Shown: positions 25,643 to 37,505, numbered from the stretch's first letter. The stretch is DNA of 64,000 nt from Metallyticus violacea (GCA_030762175.1 CM060831.1:66632001-66696000), one strand, 5' to 3'. Numbers and translations are program-made. Notes: a model not told the origin generated them from the sequence alone.

Positions 25643-26091
25643 TTAACTGTACCCAGTCAAAATGTTTGAAAATCACAAATTATCACTGATGCGATATTGG
25701 TAATATTATACAGAGATTTAGTTAACGTTTCTTCCATGTTGTTTCTAGTGAAAAACACGATTTTCTTTGAAGAAAAGAACCTTTCAGTGTAATAAATTCA
25801 ATTTATAGTTACTACGTTATTTATAAATACTCCGCGAGGTCTAAACATTAGTGTTTGTTACATGTGTAAAGACGTTATTTGACTTTGTGAGTCTATCTCA
25901 GGCTTCGTTTCGTAAATATGCTACCCACAAAATAAAATGTCACTTTTCCCGTCTTAAAAAGTGTATATTCTAATTTATTGTGCTACTTCCTTTTAAGCTC
26001 AATATATATTTTTTTAGGTTTATTTGAGATGACTGCGCTCTCCGCTTCTTAACTTTAACTATCCTCCTTTGATACACATCACTCCCTAAAC
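25223..26091. other. Intergenic with TAA/TAG microsatellite
   Basis: An imperfect (TAA)n(TAG)n(TAA)n repeat spans 25578-25640. Nothing else seen. Confidence 0.6.
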
Positions 26092-26325
26092 CCAGATCTC
26101 GGATTCAAACCCGGCCAGAATCGATGGATTTTTTCAGGCGTAAAAATTCTAAGTATAGCTTTCTTCGGAAGAGAAGTAAAGCCGTGGGTCTTGTGTGGTA
26201 GATTTACGGCAGGATAAAGAACCTCAAGCCTGAAAGAAGAGACCTCTGAGAAAATTTTGTCGGCCGTTTCACGCCCTGGATTGAATGGGACACATGACGT
26301 GAAATGTTAAAGAACGTCCATAAAT
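26092..26325 (+). mobile_element. SINE family A, plus copy with partial head
   Basis: Begins in the B-box region (CTCGGATTCAAACCCGGCC), then GATGGATTTTTTCAGG, GCCGTGGGTC, CCTCAAGCCTGAAAGAAG and ends GAAATGTTAAAGAACGTCC plus ATAAATAAA tail. The A-box is missing. Confidence 0.9.
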
Positions 26326-27219
26326 AAACCAAATCAACAACTCCTCTGACCCTGGTTATCTGATGCTTTGTCCTCTTACTACATTCATTCCTTTATTTTC
26401 TGTCATAACCTATAGTTTGGCATTGTTCGCGTGTATGGATTTCATTTCCCCCTAAATATATTTTACGTAACGTGGACTCATTGGGAAAGTTAACGTGTTA
26501 TTATGACAGAGCGAATAAAATAGGTAACATAATCATGGTTATAAAATCTGGATGTGCATTTACTGTTACTAAACAACGCAAAGCAAACATTTTTAAGATC
26601 AACTGAAATTTTAAAAGGTGGACAAATAACAAGTGAAGAGCTTTTTAAACCCTCTGTGTTTCTTTTATCGTCAACTGCTATTTAGTAAGATGATGCATTC
26701 CTTTGTGTAATCGATTGTGCTCCGTAAATCAGCCAAAACATTACAAGGTCATTATAGAAACATGGTTCACGTAGCGCGTCTTACGCAGGACTTCATATGG
26801 TTGAAGCTATTTACGTCATACAGCGAAGTGGACAGGTCCCATTCATAGTATTAAAGTTAAGAGAAATGGAGCCTGAAATTATTCAGTAGTGACAAGGTAA
26901 CGCTTGTGGTTAAATGCCGCCATTATATTACGCTGAGCTTTATAATTAACACGTTGGATAGCAAGGGGGCGTCTTCCACTATAATTTTTAAATCACTAAT
27001 GCCCAAACAATTAGAAGAAACCCTACAAATTATAAAAAATGTACAATGAAGCCGTAACGCAGTTGGAAGAATCGAGATTTTTAATTTTTCAAAAAACATA
27101 AATATTTATAACTGCTGAAGTGTCCACAAAAATCAAATCAGGCCCAGTAACTGGGAAGCAGAACTCGGCATTGTTATTAGAAAAATAGTTTTTGGCTGTG
27201 TGCCACGTACGAAATCACA
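26326..27219. other. Intergenic, no feature seen
   Basis: No recognised feature. Confidence 0.45.
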
Positions 27220-27366
27220 CGCTGAGAAACTCTCATTTTTCAGATACGCCACTAACTTCTAATGATGTCGAAAGAATATTTTCCAGGTATAAAAAACGTC
27301 TCACAGATTCTGGAAGAAAGTTTGCTTCCGAAAATTTACGAATGTTTATCATAGTTCATTGCAAGG
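27220..27366 (+). pseudogene. hAT-type dimerisation-domain fragment
   Basis: Translates as PLTSNDVERIFSRYKKRLTD then SGRKFASENLRMFIIVHC. This resembles the C-terminal block (S-x-x-VER-x-FS-x-YK ... EN-x-x-x-x-x-V-x-C) of hAT-derived and CGGBP1-like proteins common in insect genomes. Only the last 45 or so residues remain, with a stop 40 bp upstream of the ATG at 27192. The frame runs on, open, into a SINE to 27515. Confidence 0.55.
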
Positions 27367-27545
27367 GGCATGGGTCGTTGGATTTTTCAGGGCGTGAAAA
27401 TCCTAAGTATTGCTTCCTTCGGAAGGAAGTAAAGCCTGGGTTCTGTATTGTAAATTTATGGCAGGTAAATGAACCTGAAGCCAGAGCAAAATTAATCGGC
27501 AGTTTCACGCCATGAATTGAATGGAACGCTGATGACCTAAGATGA
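27367..27545 (+). mobile_element. SINE family A body fragment
   Basis: GGATTTTTCAGGGCGTGAAA, CTTCCTTCGGAAGGAAGTAA, GGCAGTTTCACGCCATG and GACGCTGATGACC-like end. The head is missing and it abuts the hAT-like fragment. Confidence 0.82.
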
Positions 27546-30500
27546 TGAAAAGTTTACTTAAATAATCCAAATAAAGTAATAAAAAGAAGAATGTACTTGG
27601 GTTAAGTACGCAAATACTTCATGTTTCATCGTTACCGGACTATTTACGTGGTACCTGTTCATTTACATTCCAAACCTATGTAATAAGTTCAGAATAAAAA
27701 GTAAAGGCATAGTTCATGCGCAAGTAATTTCATATTTAACTCATTTCGGTTTCTGTGCCTAGTTAATATACTAAAGAGGGAAAATTTAGCAATTCAACAG
27801 GCTGAAGTTCATATCGCATTATGCCATATGTTAGCTATTGGATATGTTTTGTATTCAAGTTGTTGTGTATTTGTTTTATTGTATTTTAATGATCCATTGT
27901 ATTTAAGTATATCACAAGCAATGTGTCGGTATATACGTAAATATCTCATTTATCAGTAATATAGAACGACGTTGTATTTGACATGTTCCATATCCCACGA
28001 GCTTAAACTCATTGCGGGATTTACGGAATTTCCAGCTCACTTTCCATCATTGGGTGTATATAGAAGATAATTTCTAATTTTCCACCCCCACATTTTACAC
28101 AAAATAAAGCACATTTGTTTAAGTTTTGATTTTATATGTGTTAATATGAGGGAATACATTTTTAGCATTCAATTGTTTGTTGCTATGCAACAATTGCACA
28201 AAACATTTGTAATAGTTTACACATAGAAAACGGTAGCAGATATTTTAAAAGTTGCGTACTGTTTATTAAAATGACTTAATTTTAAGTAGAAGAAACAGCG
28301 AGTGCTAAATGTGAATTGATACTACCAAAGTAGTTAAAAAAAAAAATAGATGAAAGTACATACAAATTGTTTAAGTAATTGATTTTAGATATATGTTGAT
28401 TTTTATTTTTCTATTGTTTGTTGACAGATCATCTTTTTTTACTTATTTCCCGTCGTTAGTAGCAACCAACACTATTACGGTAAAATTCACTACTTAAGCT
28501 AAAAGGAAAAACATAAACTTAAGAAAGTTTGCTACTAAAGTAGAACTGGAAAAAAGCATTTATCTTAAGTAGTGCGTATCGATCCCCTTCGTATTCATGA
28601 ACCACAAGACAACATACGTATGTCTACCCACCAGCAGTACGATTGAAGGTCAGAGGTCAGGAAAAGTTGCACCGTAGCCCTTGTTTCCGATATTAGGAAC
28701 TCTCTCTTTCTCGATTGTGCGTATCACTATGCTTGCTATTAAGTAAACAGAATACTAATGGATTTCCAGAAAAACATTTTTCACTCAATTTAAATAGAAG
28801 ATATTAAACATGTAACTCCTGGGTTAGGTTTAAGTTGTACGAAAAATTTTGTAATAACAAATAAATGTTTCGATTAGGTTATCTTAAGTTTTTTAAAGTC
28901 ACACAAACTGCCTTATAACGCTTTATTTTCAGTTTTATATTTGACACGTGTTAAGCACCGTATATTTACACATAAATATTCCACATAACAACGATTTACA
29001 ATCTTCGCTTACAAATATAAGTTACTATTACACGGAATCTTATCTTTATTACTAACCAGCATGATACTTCGCGTCATATTCAAAGAAGTGAGAAAATGTT
29101 AGGCTTGGTGGTACATACAACCTTATTGAGTGATATTCAGCTTTTAGAAAGCATGGGATGGCTACTGTAATCCTTACCTTCGGTTGTGGATTAACTATCT
29201 TGATCGTCCTGAAATGCCCTCTATCGCTTTCCTCTTAATAGAATCACAAATTATTTGAAGATCTAACGTATATTCTTCGTCATTTTACCGATTATATTCT
29301 ACATTTGCTTCAATTAACACGAACACATTAGTCTTCTAATTTGATAGGACAACTGTTGGGGTAAGTTCGTCGTTTCACGCTTTCCTTCATAGTTCAGTGA
29401 AAAAGGGAATATTAAAACCGTTAAATAAGATATTCTTTTTAACTTAACATCACTATTAATCTAGAGCACTTTACACACAATTTAACATAATCTGCTTAAG
29501 GCACTGCTTAACCTGAACTGCATAACAAATCTCTGCTTGGTACGTACCAACGTTACAAACAGTACCAGTCTTACCAACAGTTAAAGAGTTGCTTCACTTC
29601 AATGTGCGTGACGTTTCTAAGAGCATGGAGTAGGCTATTGCTACTGCCCGCCTGGTCATGATGACATTTGGCTGAAGCTAGCAAGTATATTTTTTTAAGG
29701 TTTCAATTTTAGACACCTCAGCGTTCTTTGCTGATAGTTTTCAATACGACCTCCTTCATGCCCTCTCATGTATCATATTCGTCATCTATTCTATTTACTA
29801 TAAGAACAGTATGGTGTTGCGTGTAGTTCATAGCTGTTCCTCAATTGTTATTCTCTTCCGTACATTTGTTGGAACTACTCCAACACTTTTGTAGGACAGC
29901 GTTACTTCTACAGAAAATCTAGATGCTTGTATTGCATTTCAGAGACTACGAGATCAAAATATTGAATTTTCTAAATATTTAAATAATTTCTCCACACTTG
30001 CCTTATCTTCACAGATACTACTCTACGCTCTTAGAAGACAATGTGGATCTTGGATTAATTTCTTACTGGTAACTAAAGCTTAGGTATGGGAAATCCTAAC
30101 AGAGCACTTAGTTACTGAAGTTGATAAAGTTATCCCAAATTTACAGCTGTCATTAAATTATGTTATGCAATTTCATTCTGCAGCACGTGTTTATGTCCTT
30201 TCTTAGTCCACTCAACACCTCCTAGTTTTACCGTTTTGACCTTGATACTGCCCTTTATCGCCTGAACTGCTTTGAGAGACGTTTTCTATAAAACACACGG
30301 TGATTGTTTGATTCTTTTCTTTGATTCCGTTATGCAGTTGCTTATAGATCTTTCAAGTTATGGTTACAGATTTACTGCTCTAATACAGAGTCTCTGCATA
30401 CCAGAAATAGCACGTGGAATCCTGCGCACAACAACGTTATTCTCTTAAAATCGATCGCAACACGTTAGTAGAGCACTTTGCAACATCTGCAATTAGAATT

Positions 30501-33154
30501 GTATGTATTTGTTGTTTTATTTTATTAGTAAACCAATATTTAATAAATAAGTTATTATGGATACGTGTACAATAGTGGTGTTATAGGACTAGGATTTATT
30601 ATATTTATATTTCCCATTAAATCCTTTAATATCTGTAATAATTCATAACTTTATGTTCAAATGGCATCAAATATACAAAAGTATGGCTTTTATCTCTAGG
30701 GTAAATTAAAAATATGTATACAAGAAAAACCCACAAACTCTGCATTAACTAAAACAAAACATCCGCCAGGAAATAACCAGAATTACTCAACATGAATTAC
30801 AATAATGATGGAATGTTTTTAAAATGATGCCAAAAATATATAGACAAAGTTTGCCTGTTTCAACCTTCTTGCCTAAAGTTGGTTAAAATAGTAAAGAAAA
30901 CTTTGTATAGTTGCGCGCCACTCTACGATACCCGTAGACGGCAATGAGAGTAGTTCTCATCTGTTGTAAAACACCGCAAGTTGGTTCATAGTTTACCGGG
31001 TCGCTCTGTGTGTGAAGAGAGAGGTGAAAGCTGACATATAGGCAATGCTTCTTATCTGAACTTTATGTTCGTGAGTTCAAACCTGGGTGATTTGGAATAG
31101 AGTTTGTTCCTCTTTATGCCTGGATCATGTATGGTGATTTATACCTTAAAAGAATTAATGTCTAAGCAAAAAGTTTTCTGAAAGGATTTCAACGTTAATA
31201 AAAATGCACTAGGAGGAAGTTTCGAGTTCCTTGATATGTCTCAACTCTAATGTCGTTGTAATGATATAAATATATATCTTATGATTACTATCTCTGAAGT
31301 TGTTTTTCACGTGAATCACTAAAGGTGTTGCTCGTTTTAGACAGAATTTTTAGAAGGCATTCTGTGAAACTGGACTTTGTTTTTATAGAGATGTTTCCAA
31401 TCTATGGTAACAAATTTTAACAGCTTTAGCTAATGAAAAAACATACTCTCCCAACGGTAACGTTCTGTGTGATGGCCTCAAGCGTTAAAATATCGTTTTT
31501 ACTACAGATGGCTGATGCTATTATAAGTACAACGATGTCCAATCTAGTATTTTTTCTGCTGACAGACAGTTCACTCTTGTGCTTCCAAAGGTCATTTTTA
31601 ATAACTCAAATGCACGAAAATTAAATGGTGATGCAAAAAAGTTGTTTTAAAAAAGATGTAGCTGTAAGGGATGGAACGCATTCCTGTTTCTCTATTCATA
31701 TCCTCCAAATTTTTCGAATTGAGCAGAGGTGTAACTTATACAGATGCAGGTAGACGCATTTTTAGGTTTAAGTTCAGACTGATGGTGTTCACAGTTGCAA
31801 CTGAGATTCCCAAAATCAATTAAATGCCTCTGTAATGCTGGATTACAGCCTTATCCGAATTATTTAGGGAGAACTCCATGTGGCTGGTCGTGGTTGTCTC
31901 TTTATTGCCCTCTAGAATAAGAGCTATTCTGACTTGACGTTTTCTGTTAAGCACACGGATGTCTTTTTCGGAGACGGTGAAACTATCTTTCTTACATGGC
32001 TTAAAAACAGTATTTTTATTTTGAATGTGACCATCTAAAATTGTTATATTTTACGCGGCAGTCATAAGAATTCCTGTTACAACTGCTGACACTATTGAAG
32101 TTGGTTACACTTAATAATTATTTTTTTTTAAATTTGTGTTGGAATGGTATACAACCTTTGCTTAAACTATTAAAACTTATGTTAATATATTTTTGTCTTT
32201 ACATTCATTAAAAATATAAATAAAACAAAAACAATATATTTTGAACTAAAAACCATAATCTGCTTTTAAAATAAAAAAGAACTTAAGTGCAACGCAACTG
32301 AACTTTTGAACTTGTTGCCATAGGTCGCAAACAACCCTTTTATACTCATTTCCATTATTTTTCTTTAAAGGAAGCACAAAATATTTAAGAAGACAAAATT
32401 TCTTAGTTGTGCTAACCTACAGTTAGCCCTCGTGGCACTATTTTAATGTGAGAGAGGCTTATAGTTTTAATATTTAATTTGATGAGACATTGTCATTAAT
32501 TTCACTGTTGTGGCCTTGTCATATTGTTCGTAGTCAGCAGATTATTATGATTTCCACACTAAAATCTGTTTTATGAGAATATTCAAAGTAGTTACAATAA
32601 TTGCTGCCCACCCTTCGGTCTGCCTTTACTGTCTTATTAGTTATTACACATCTAGTTATTGTTTTTCTCTTAATGGTTTTGTAAATTCATTTTATTCCCT
32701 AATTTTTGTCTTATTTTTCTTTGGGATTATAGCAGATTTCTGAGGCCGGGTCGCACATAGGCGCAGAACCCAATGGGAATGATGGTGATGATGAAGTTGA
32801 TAGGATCATGGTGCGTCAGTGTAGGTTCTAAACCTAGTGGGACCTAACCTAATGAGACCAGGCACCATTGGTACTTTACTAGCCAAGAAAAATTCTTCAT
32901 AGTATATCGGGAATTACTCCAGAAGTAGTAGCCAAGAACGCTGACCACAAGATCATAGGAGTGGTCCTGTTTTAGAAACGTAACAATTTATATATTACTT
33001 GTCAATGCTAACACAGTTTTGATTCTGTCGTTAACGGAATGTCAACACTACAGTGTGCAGTATTAAAGATTTCGAATTCCCAAAATTTGTGCGTTTTCAT
33101 ATAAGCTAAACAAGAATCCTACCCTTAAAAAGTTTTTATTAGCTGTTTATGCTA
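27546..33154. other. Intergenic, 5.6 kb, no gene seen
   Basis: AT-rich throughout. Weak B-box-like words near 31078 and 32825 may be old SINE relics but lack an A-box partner. From about 33000 the sequence becomes paralogous to 44.04 kb onward. Confidence 0.45.
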
Positions 33155-33352
33155 TTAGCAATTTTGGTATTCTGAGTTCAAACATCTTCTTAGAATTTTA
33201 TGCACCTCAATGAGATTTTTAGAAAAGTATTTTTTGACAACGTCAAAGTAAATATTGCAAGGTAATAATCTTAATATCACGTTCATTGCATCTTTAAGCT
33301 CTGGAGTTGTATGAAGTAAACTTGCTGCTCCTTTGGTGAAATAATCCAATCT
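33155..33352 (-). other. Exon-like open frame, 65 codons
   Basis: On the minus strand a good acceptor (TATGCTATTTCAG) is followed by an open frame in phase 0 to a stop at 33155, with helix-friendly composition and Cys at three places (LLPCNIYF, LRRCLNS and the last residue). The paralogous place at 44.15-44.34 kb has the same 3' words (LNSEYQNC) but carries stops and a frameshift. This may be a terminal exon of the secreted-peptide gene family or of an unrelated lost gene. No function recognised. Confidence 0.3.
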
Positions 33353-33427
33353 CTGAAATAGCATACTAAATTTAAGAGATAATGTTTATATACTCCTCAC
33401 AAAGACGGTTTTAAAGCAAAAGCAAGA

Positions 33428-33746
33428 ACTAAAATACCCGGATTGGATTGGATTGAATTTTTACGAGCGGAGAGCATTTTGCTACTTTAACCCGCTCAAA
33501 GACTGGCCATTTATATCTCCATGGGAGGAAGGGATGAGGTGAGGGAGACACCGAGGCTATCAGGATCCACGGACGGTAGATGGGGAAGTAATGTTTCTAG
33601 CCCTTCAAGGTGTTCGAATCCCTCAGAAGGGCCGTTTTTATTCCAGACGTCAGGTCAAAGATTTCCAAAGCGCAAACAGATCAGCCCACTTCGCCCGGCA
33701 TTTACGACCCTGTAAGATTACCGCTTGAGTCACTCCGCCCGGTTTT
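33428..33746 (-). mobile_element. SINE family C, head internally deleted
   Basis: Minus-strand body shared with 44.4 kb: GTTTCTAGCCC/GGAAGCAATGTTT-like segment, TCTCCCTCACCTCATC-like segment, CTCCCATGGAGA and a (TCCAA)n tail (33430-33450). The head keeps GGAGTGACTCAAGCGGTAA but the B-box seen in the paralogous copy is deleted. The same flanks occur in both copies, so insertion predates the duplication. Confidence 0.75.
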
Positions 33747-34139
33747 AATATGCTCTAGCTTGGTATATTTAAAACATTAGTATTAAATTAACCACATAGT
33801 CAGTAATTTTAGCGTAAGTTCCAAAGCAAAAGAAATACTTGATATTTAATGGAAGCTTAGGTGATAAAAGAGGGGCATTACAGGGGATCAGGTATGTCTT
33901 AGTGTCAACAATACATTTAATTTATTCATTTTGTATTTTCTTTTATTTCACATAATACAGTTACAGATATTTGATGTGATCTTAAAAAATAAACATCCTG
34001 GATTTTTTGGTTTGGCTGCAACTTCGGATTTTGTCAGTACGTGTCTTGTTAGTATCTGAAACAAATTTGCAGAGGATAGAAATAAAAACGTTCATATGGC
34101 ACTTGTATTCTTCCTTTTTGCAATTTAATGGACGCATGT

Positions 34140-34700
34140 TCTATCTGGATGTAAAGGTACGAAAGAATTGAGTGAAAAGTATCCACCGCACTCCTTTACA
34201 GGATCGAACAGAGGAAAATGGTGGCAGGCAAGGAAGGAGAGGAGAGTTTAGATAATTTTCTGACAAAAGTAAGAAGGCTCAGGTCTGAAAAGGTTGATAA
34301 CAGGGTAAGGGGGTTGGGCGAAACAAGTTGACTGAATACAGCTGTGTGTCATTTATAATGGATTTTCTTTATATTTTATATATATTGCTTTTTATATTTT
34401 AAATGTTATTATTCTGAAATTGCTTATTTCATTTTTTATTTGTTTGTTTACTTTCATTTATTATTTATTTATTTTTATTGTTGAATATATGTTTTATATC
34501 TTATTGTGCGCCTGTTGAATTTGTTTTTTATTGCATTGGTGCAACCATAATAAAATACACCACTACCACTACCACTACCATTACCACTACCACTACCACT
34601 ACCACTACCACAACAACTACCACTACCACTACCACTACTACCACTACCACTACCACTACCACAACAACTACCACTACCACTACCACAACTACCACTACCA

Positions 34701-34732
<32 letters not shown>

Positions 34733-34735
34733 GCA
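34140..34735 (+). repeat. Interspersed repeat R with long (CACTAC)n tail
   Basis: Shares GAAAAGTATCCACCGCACTC and then CTTTACAGGATCGAACAGA with 13.0 kb, and the stretch ending ACAAGTTGACTGAATAC. It ends AATAAAATACAC followed by about 175 bp of CAC/TAC triplets (34559-34732), longer than in any sister copy. Open frames there (poly-Thr, His-Tyr repeats) are artefacts of the repeat. The repeat is absent from the paralogous X block at 45.1 kb. Confidence 0.65.
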
Positions 34736-35289
34736 GTTATATTTTACTTAAGTGCAATTAGCCTTTCAAATTAAAAAAATCTCCTTAGTTTTGTATACTA
34801 CAATGATACTCCATATTACAAGATCGGTAACACTTCGCCACTTTTATGCAAAGTGTTAAATAAAGATGACAAATATTTTATATGTGGATACAAATATAAT
34901 ATTCCAGGTGATTACCTAGTAACATCGGTTTAATTCTAATAATCACATTTATTCAAAATATGTTTATTTTCATGGGAACAGAGTAAACATAGTCGTTCCG
35001 AAATATTGGAATCGCTTGTCTTCCTGTATATGGAGCACGCTGCAAAGTCTCCACTAAAAATAATGCATTGAGCATGTGCTAGAGAACATTTTAATGTGAG
35101 ACAAAAATATGTAACTCAGTAACGTGTTCGTTACAAAACACAGTAATATGTATGGACTACTTATGACTGCTTCGAATTGATAGGCAGTAGGTATACGTTT
35201 CATTAGATTTAACGGATTCGCTATTCCAGTCACGTACAGCGGCAAGCCCACTAACGGTAGCAATAAGTTCGGTATGAAAAGTAAGATAT

Positions 35290-35770
35290 CCGAGTACAAG
35301 GCAGGGGAGAAGCGTCTGTGAGTGCGTGAGTCACAAAGACATTCTACTTGTTACAACTTCGTAAAACACAAAATCATCCGCTCTGTGTCGTAGAGCATTT
35401 CCAGAACGCTTTCCTAAAATTGATCCACATAAAAGATGTACTCATATAATAGAACAAATACAAAACTACAGGATCAATAGAGGGCAGGAATAAATTGAAA
35501 ACAGAAAAAGTTTGATGATATCGCAGCTTGATAGAAACGTTCGCCACGAAAGTGTCTTTAAGTTAGTAGGATTCAGCTATGGGTCAGCACACAGCGACTA
35601 AATTACTGAAATTTCAGTCATATAAAACAACAGAAGTGTAAGCCTTAAAGAACAGTGACCAGCAGGGTAAAATATAATTCTGCGTTGGGTTTCTAAAATG
35701 CGTACGCCCCGATCATCTTTCAAGAAACAATTAATGCTAAACAATAAATTAAACATTTTTTGCCCAAATT
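35290..35770. repeat. Duplicated block W, copy 1
   Basis: Paralogous to 43560-43980. Shared words include GAGTACAAGGCAG(G/C)GGAGAAG, ACG(C/T)TTTCCT(A/G)AAATTGATC, ATACAAAACTAC and CTATGGGTCAGC. No coding frame conserved between the two. Confidence 0.75.
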
Positions 35771-35999
35771 GAGTGAGGAAGAACAAATGCACAGTGGTGC
35801 CAGCATGATGGGGATACAGCTCATACAGTTCCAACTGTTTGGACGTCTTTAGTGATAGAGTGCAGATTTGCGACCAGCTCGATCTCCAGAACTAAGGCTC
35901 TACGATTATATATTGAGGGGAGTTTAAAATGTAAAGAGTATAAATCAAATTTTCGAGTATTTAATGGACTTTAATAGAGCATATGGTAAGAAATAGCAA

Positions 36000-36290
36000 A
36001 CATTTCACAAGAAAGGTTGTAACTTGTGAATGAAATCTGTTAAGACTCTACAACTCTGCTTTCGCATCACAAGGAGAATATTTTCCACCTCTTTTTTGAA
36101 AAGATAAACAATATTAACCATATTCACAATTTTAATAGTATAGTCTTGACTGTTCATTAGATTTATCTAGTTGCATAAGAAGTGTACGCGTCAGTTTGTT
36201 GATCCAGCGGAGACCGTGGTGTCGGCAGGCGATTGGCTTGTGTCCGCGGCCACGGTGCCACTGGGCAAGTCCGGTTAATTTGAGGCCAAA
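36000..36290. repeat. Duplicated block Y, copy 1, GC-rich end
   Basis: Paralogous to 52730-53060. The GC-rich part 36190-36285 matches by GTGTCGGCA, the TGTCCGCG/ATCCGCGCC segment and CCGGTTAA. Function unknown. Confidence 0.6.
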
Positions 36291-36482
36291 TATTTGACTC
36301 TGATCTTATGAACTGCACATACTATATGACAATTGATGACAATCAATTCATAACAGTCATTAAGAATGTGGGAAACTTTCGGCACTAACAAAATAAATGT
36401 TGAAAATAATACACTTTCTTTACTTCAAGCAACTTGAAATGTAAGAGTATATACAATTTTTATCTTCCTTTCCGTGTGTGTA

Positions 36483-36757
36483 ACGCCCCGAGTGGCCAAG
36501 GTCGTTAAGGCACGCACTCTTAAGCGGGAAATCTGGGGTTCGATTTCCATTAGGACCGTACTTCCTGACTGAGATGATATTTTCCAAGTTTTCCTCAGTC
36601 CTCATAAAAGGCAAATACCGGGGAGGTACCCCAAACTTATGAATGCAACGGTTCCGCCTTAAAAAAAGCCTTTCCCAGGTTTCAATTTCATCTCATGTAT
36701 CAATATTGCCCATCACCTGTGATGTTTCAGTAGTAAAACCCAGCGTTAAATACTACT
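36483..36757 (+). mobile_element. SINE family B
   Basis: Head CGAGTGGCCAAGGTCGTTAA and GGCACGCACTC, B-box GGGGTTCGATTTCC, body CCTCATAAAAGGCAAATACC and end CAGCGTTAAATACTACT. Confidence 0.9.
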
Positions 36758-36799
36758 AACAAAACAGCCAGCAAAATCCAGCGAAACGCCCTCGAGGGA

Positions 36800-37102
36800 T
36801 TTTTTTTTTTGATTTATTTATTTATGGACGCTCTTTAACATCTACGGTCATCAGCGTCCCATTCAACACAGGGCGTGAAACGGCCGACAAATTTTGCTCA
36901 GAGGCCTCTCTTTCAGGCTTGAGGTTCTTTTTCGTGCCGCAAATGTACGACACGGGACCCACGGCTTTACTTCCCTTCCGAAGGAAGCCAAACTTAGGAT
37001 TTTTACGCCCCGAAAAAATCCATCGGTCCTGGCAGGGTTCGAACCCGCGATTTGGGTGTAGGAGGCAAGTATGGTAACCACTACACCACCAGGACCGACC
37101 GA
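36800..37102 (-). mobile_element. SINE family A, full length, with target duplication
   Basis: The complete family A copy on the minus strand. It has a tRNA-like head closed by GGTCCTGG/CCAGGACC with A-box TGGTGTAGTGGTTACC and B-box GGGTTCGAACCC; a body of about 190 bp; a 3' end in which GGACGCT and AGCGTCC can pair as a hairpin; and a TAAATAAATAAAT-A(n) tail. It is flanked by a 12-bp duplication GCCCTCGAGGGA (36788-36799 and 37103-37114). The paralogous unit has this 12-mer once (45800-45811) and no SINE. Confidence 0.97.
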
Positions 37103-37272
37103 GCCCTCGAGGGAGTCTCATCGCAGAACAGTGGGAGTGTTCTGCAGCAGCCATGGCGATACCTGCGATCAGCGGGCATAAATTATTTACCGCAGCAACC
37201 TTCCAGCTCATTCCCAACTCTACCAATAATCTGGTCACAAACACAATGACAAAACTATTTTTAAAGTAATTT

Positions 37273-37505
37273 TTACAAAGATTCTTTCACAGTCAAATGC
37301 CACTCCATTTTAAATGCACCATCAAAACAACTCTGCTGTGACTGGTATGTACCAAACATGTATTCCGTCTCATGCGGGGTGAGTCGCGTGTTCTTGGGCG
37401 ATTTTAAGATGACGGACGGCTTCAACGTCGAGAGAAAATACCGGCCAACGGAGTATTCATCCCCGTATATGCGGCAGCCATATATTTTATTGACCGTGTA
37501 TTTTC
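37273..37505 (-). other. Possible exon 3 or 3' region, conserved open frame, copy 1
   Basis: After acceptor TTGCATTGTAG the minus strand is open for 76 codons (KYTVNKIYGCRIYGDEYSVG at its start) in the phase that a preceding 106-base exon 2 would give. However, that exon 2 has stops in this frame. Changes against the copy at 45968-46200 are mostly amino-acid changing, so coding constraint is not evident. The plus strand is also open for 63 codons. AATAAA at 37491-37486 on the minus strand could serve as a polyadenylation signal, making this 3' UTR. Confidence 0.3.

Larger units (their letters stand above)
33000..35250. repeat. Duplicated block X, copy 1
   Basis: Paralogous to 44040-45400 and weakly to 57900-58260. 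Shared markers are TTGTGCGTTTTCATA, CAATTTTGGTATTCTGAGTT, ACTTGATATTTAATGGAA and GTGTCAACAATA(C/A)ATTTA. Copy 1 is longer because of repeat R. Confidence 0.8.

Noticed and set aside
34478..34774. Long open frames encoding poly-Thr or His/Tyr repeats
   Set aside because: They are translations of the CAC/TAC simple repeat in several frames and have no start context or conserved partner.
36863..37100. tRNA gene calls from intact A- and B-boxes (also at 24.96, 42.4, 43.4 and 54.5 kb)
   Set aside because: Each tRNA-like head continues into a repeated SINE body with target duplications; none is a free-standing tRNA with a terminator.
36822..37244. 140-codon minus-strand frame
   Set aside because: Made of SINE family A sequence plus its flank; the SINE is absent from the paralogous unit.
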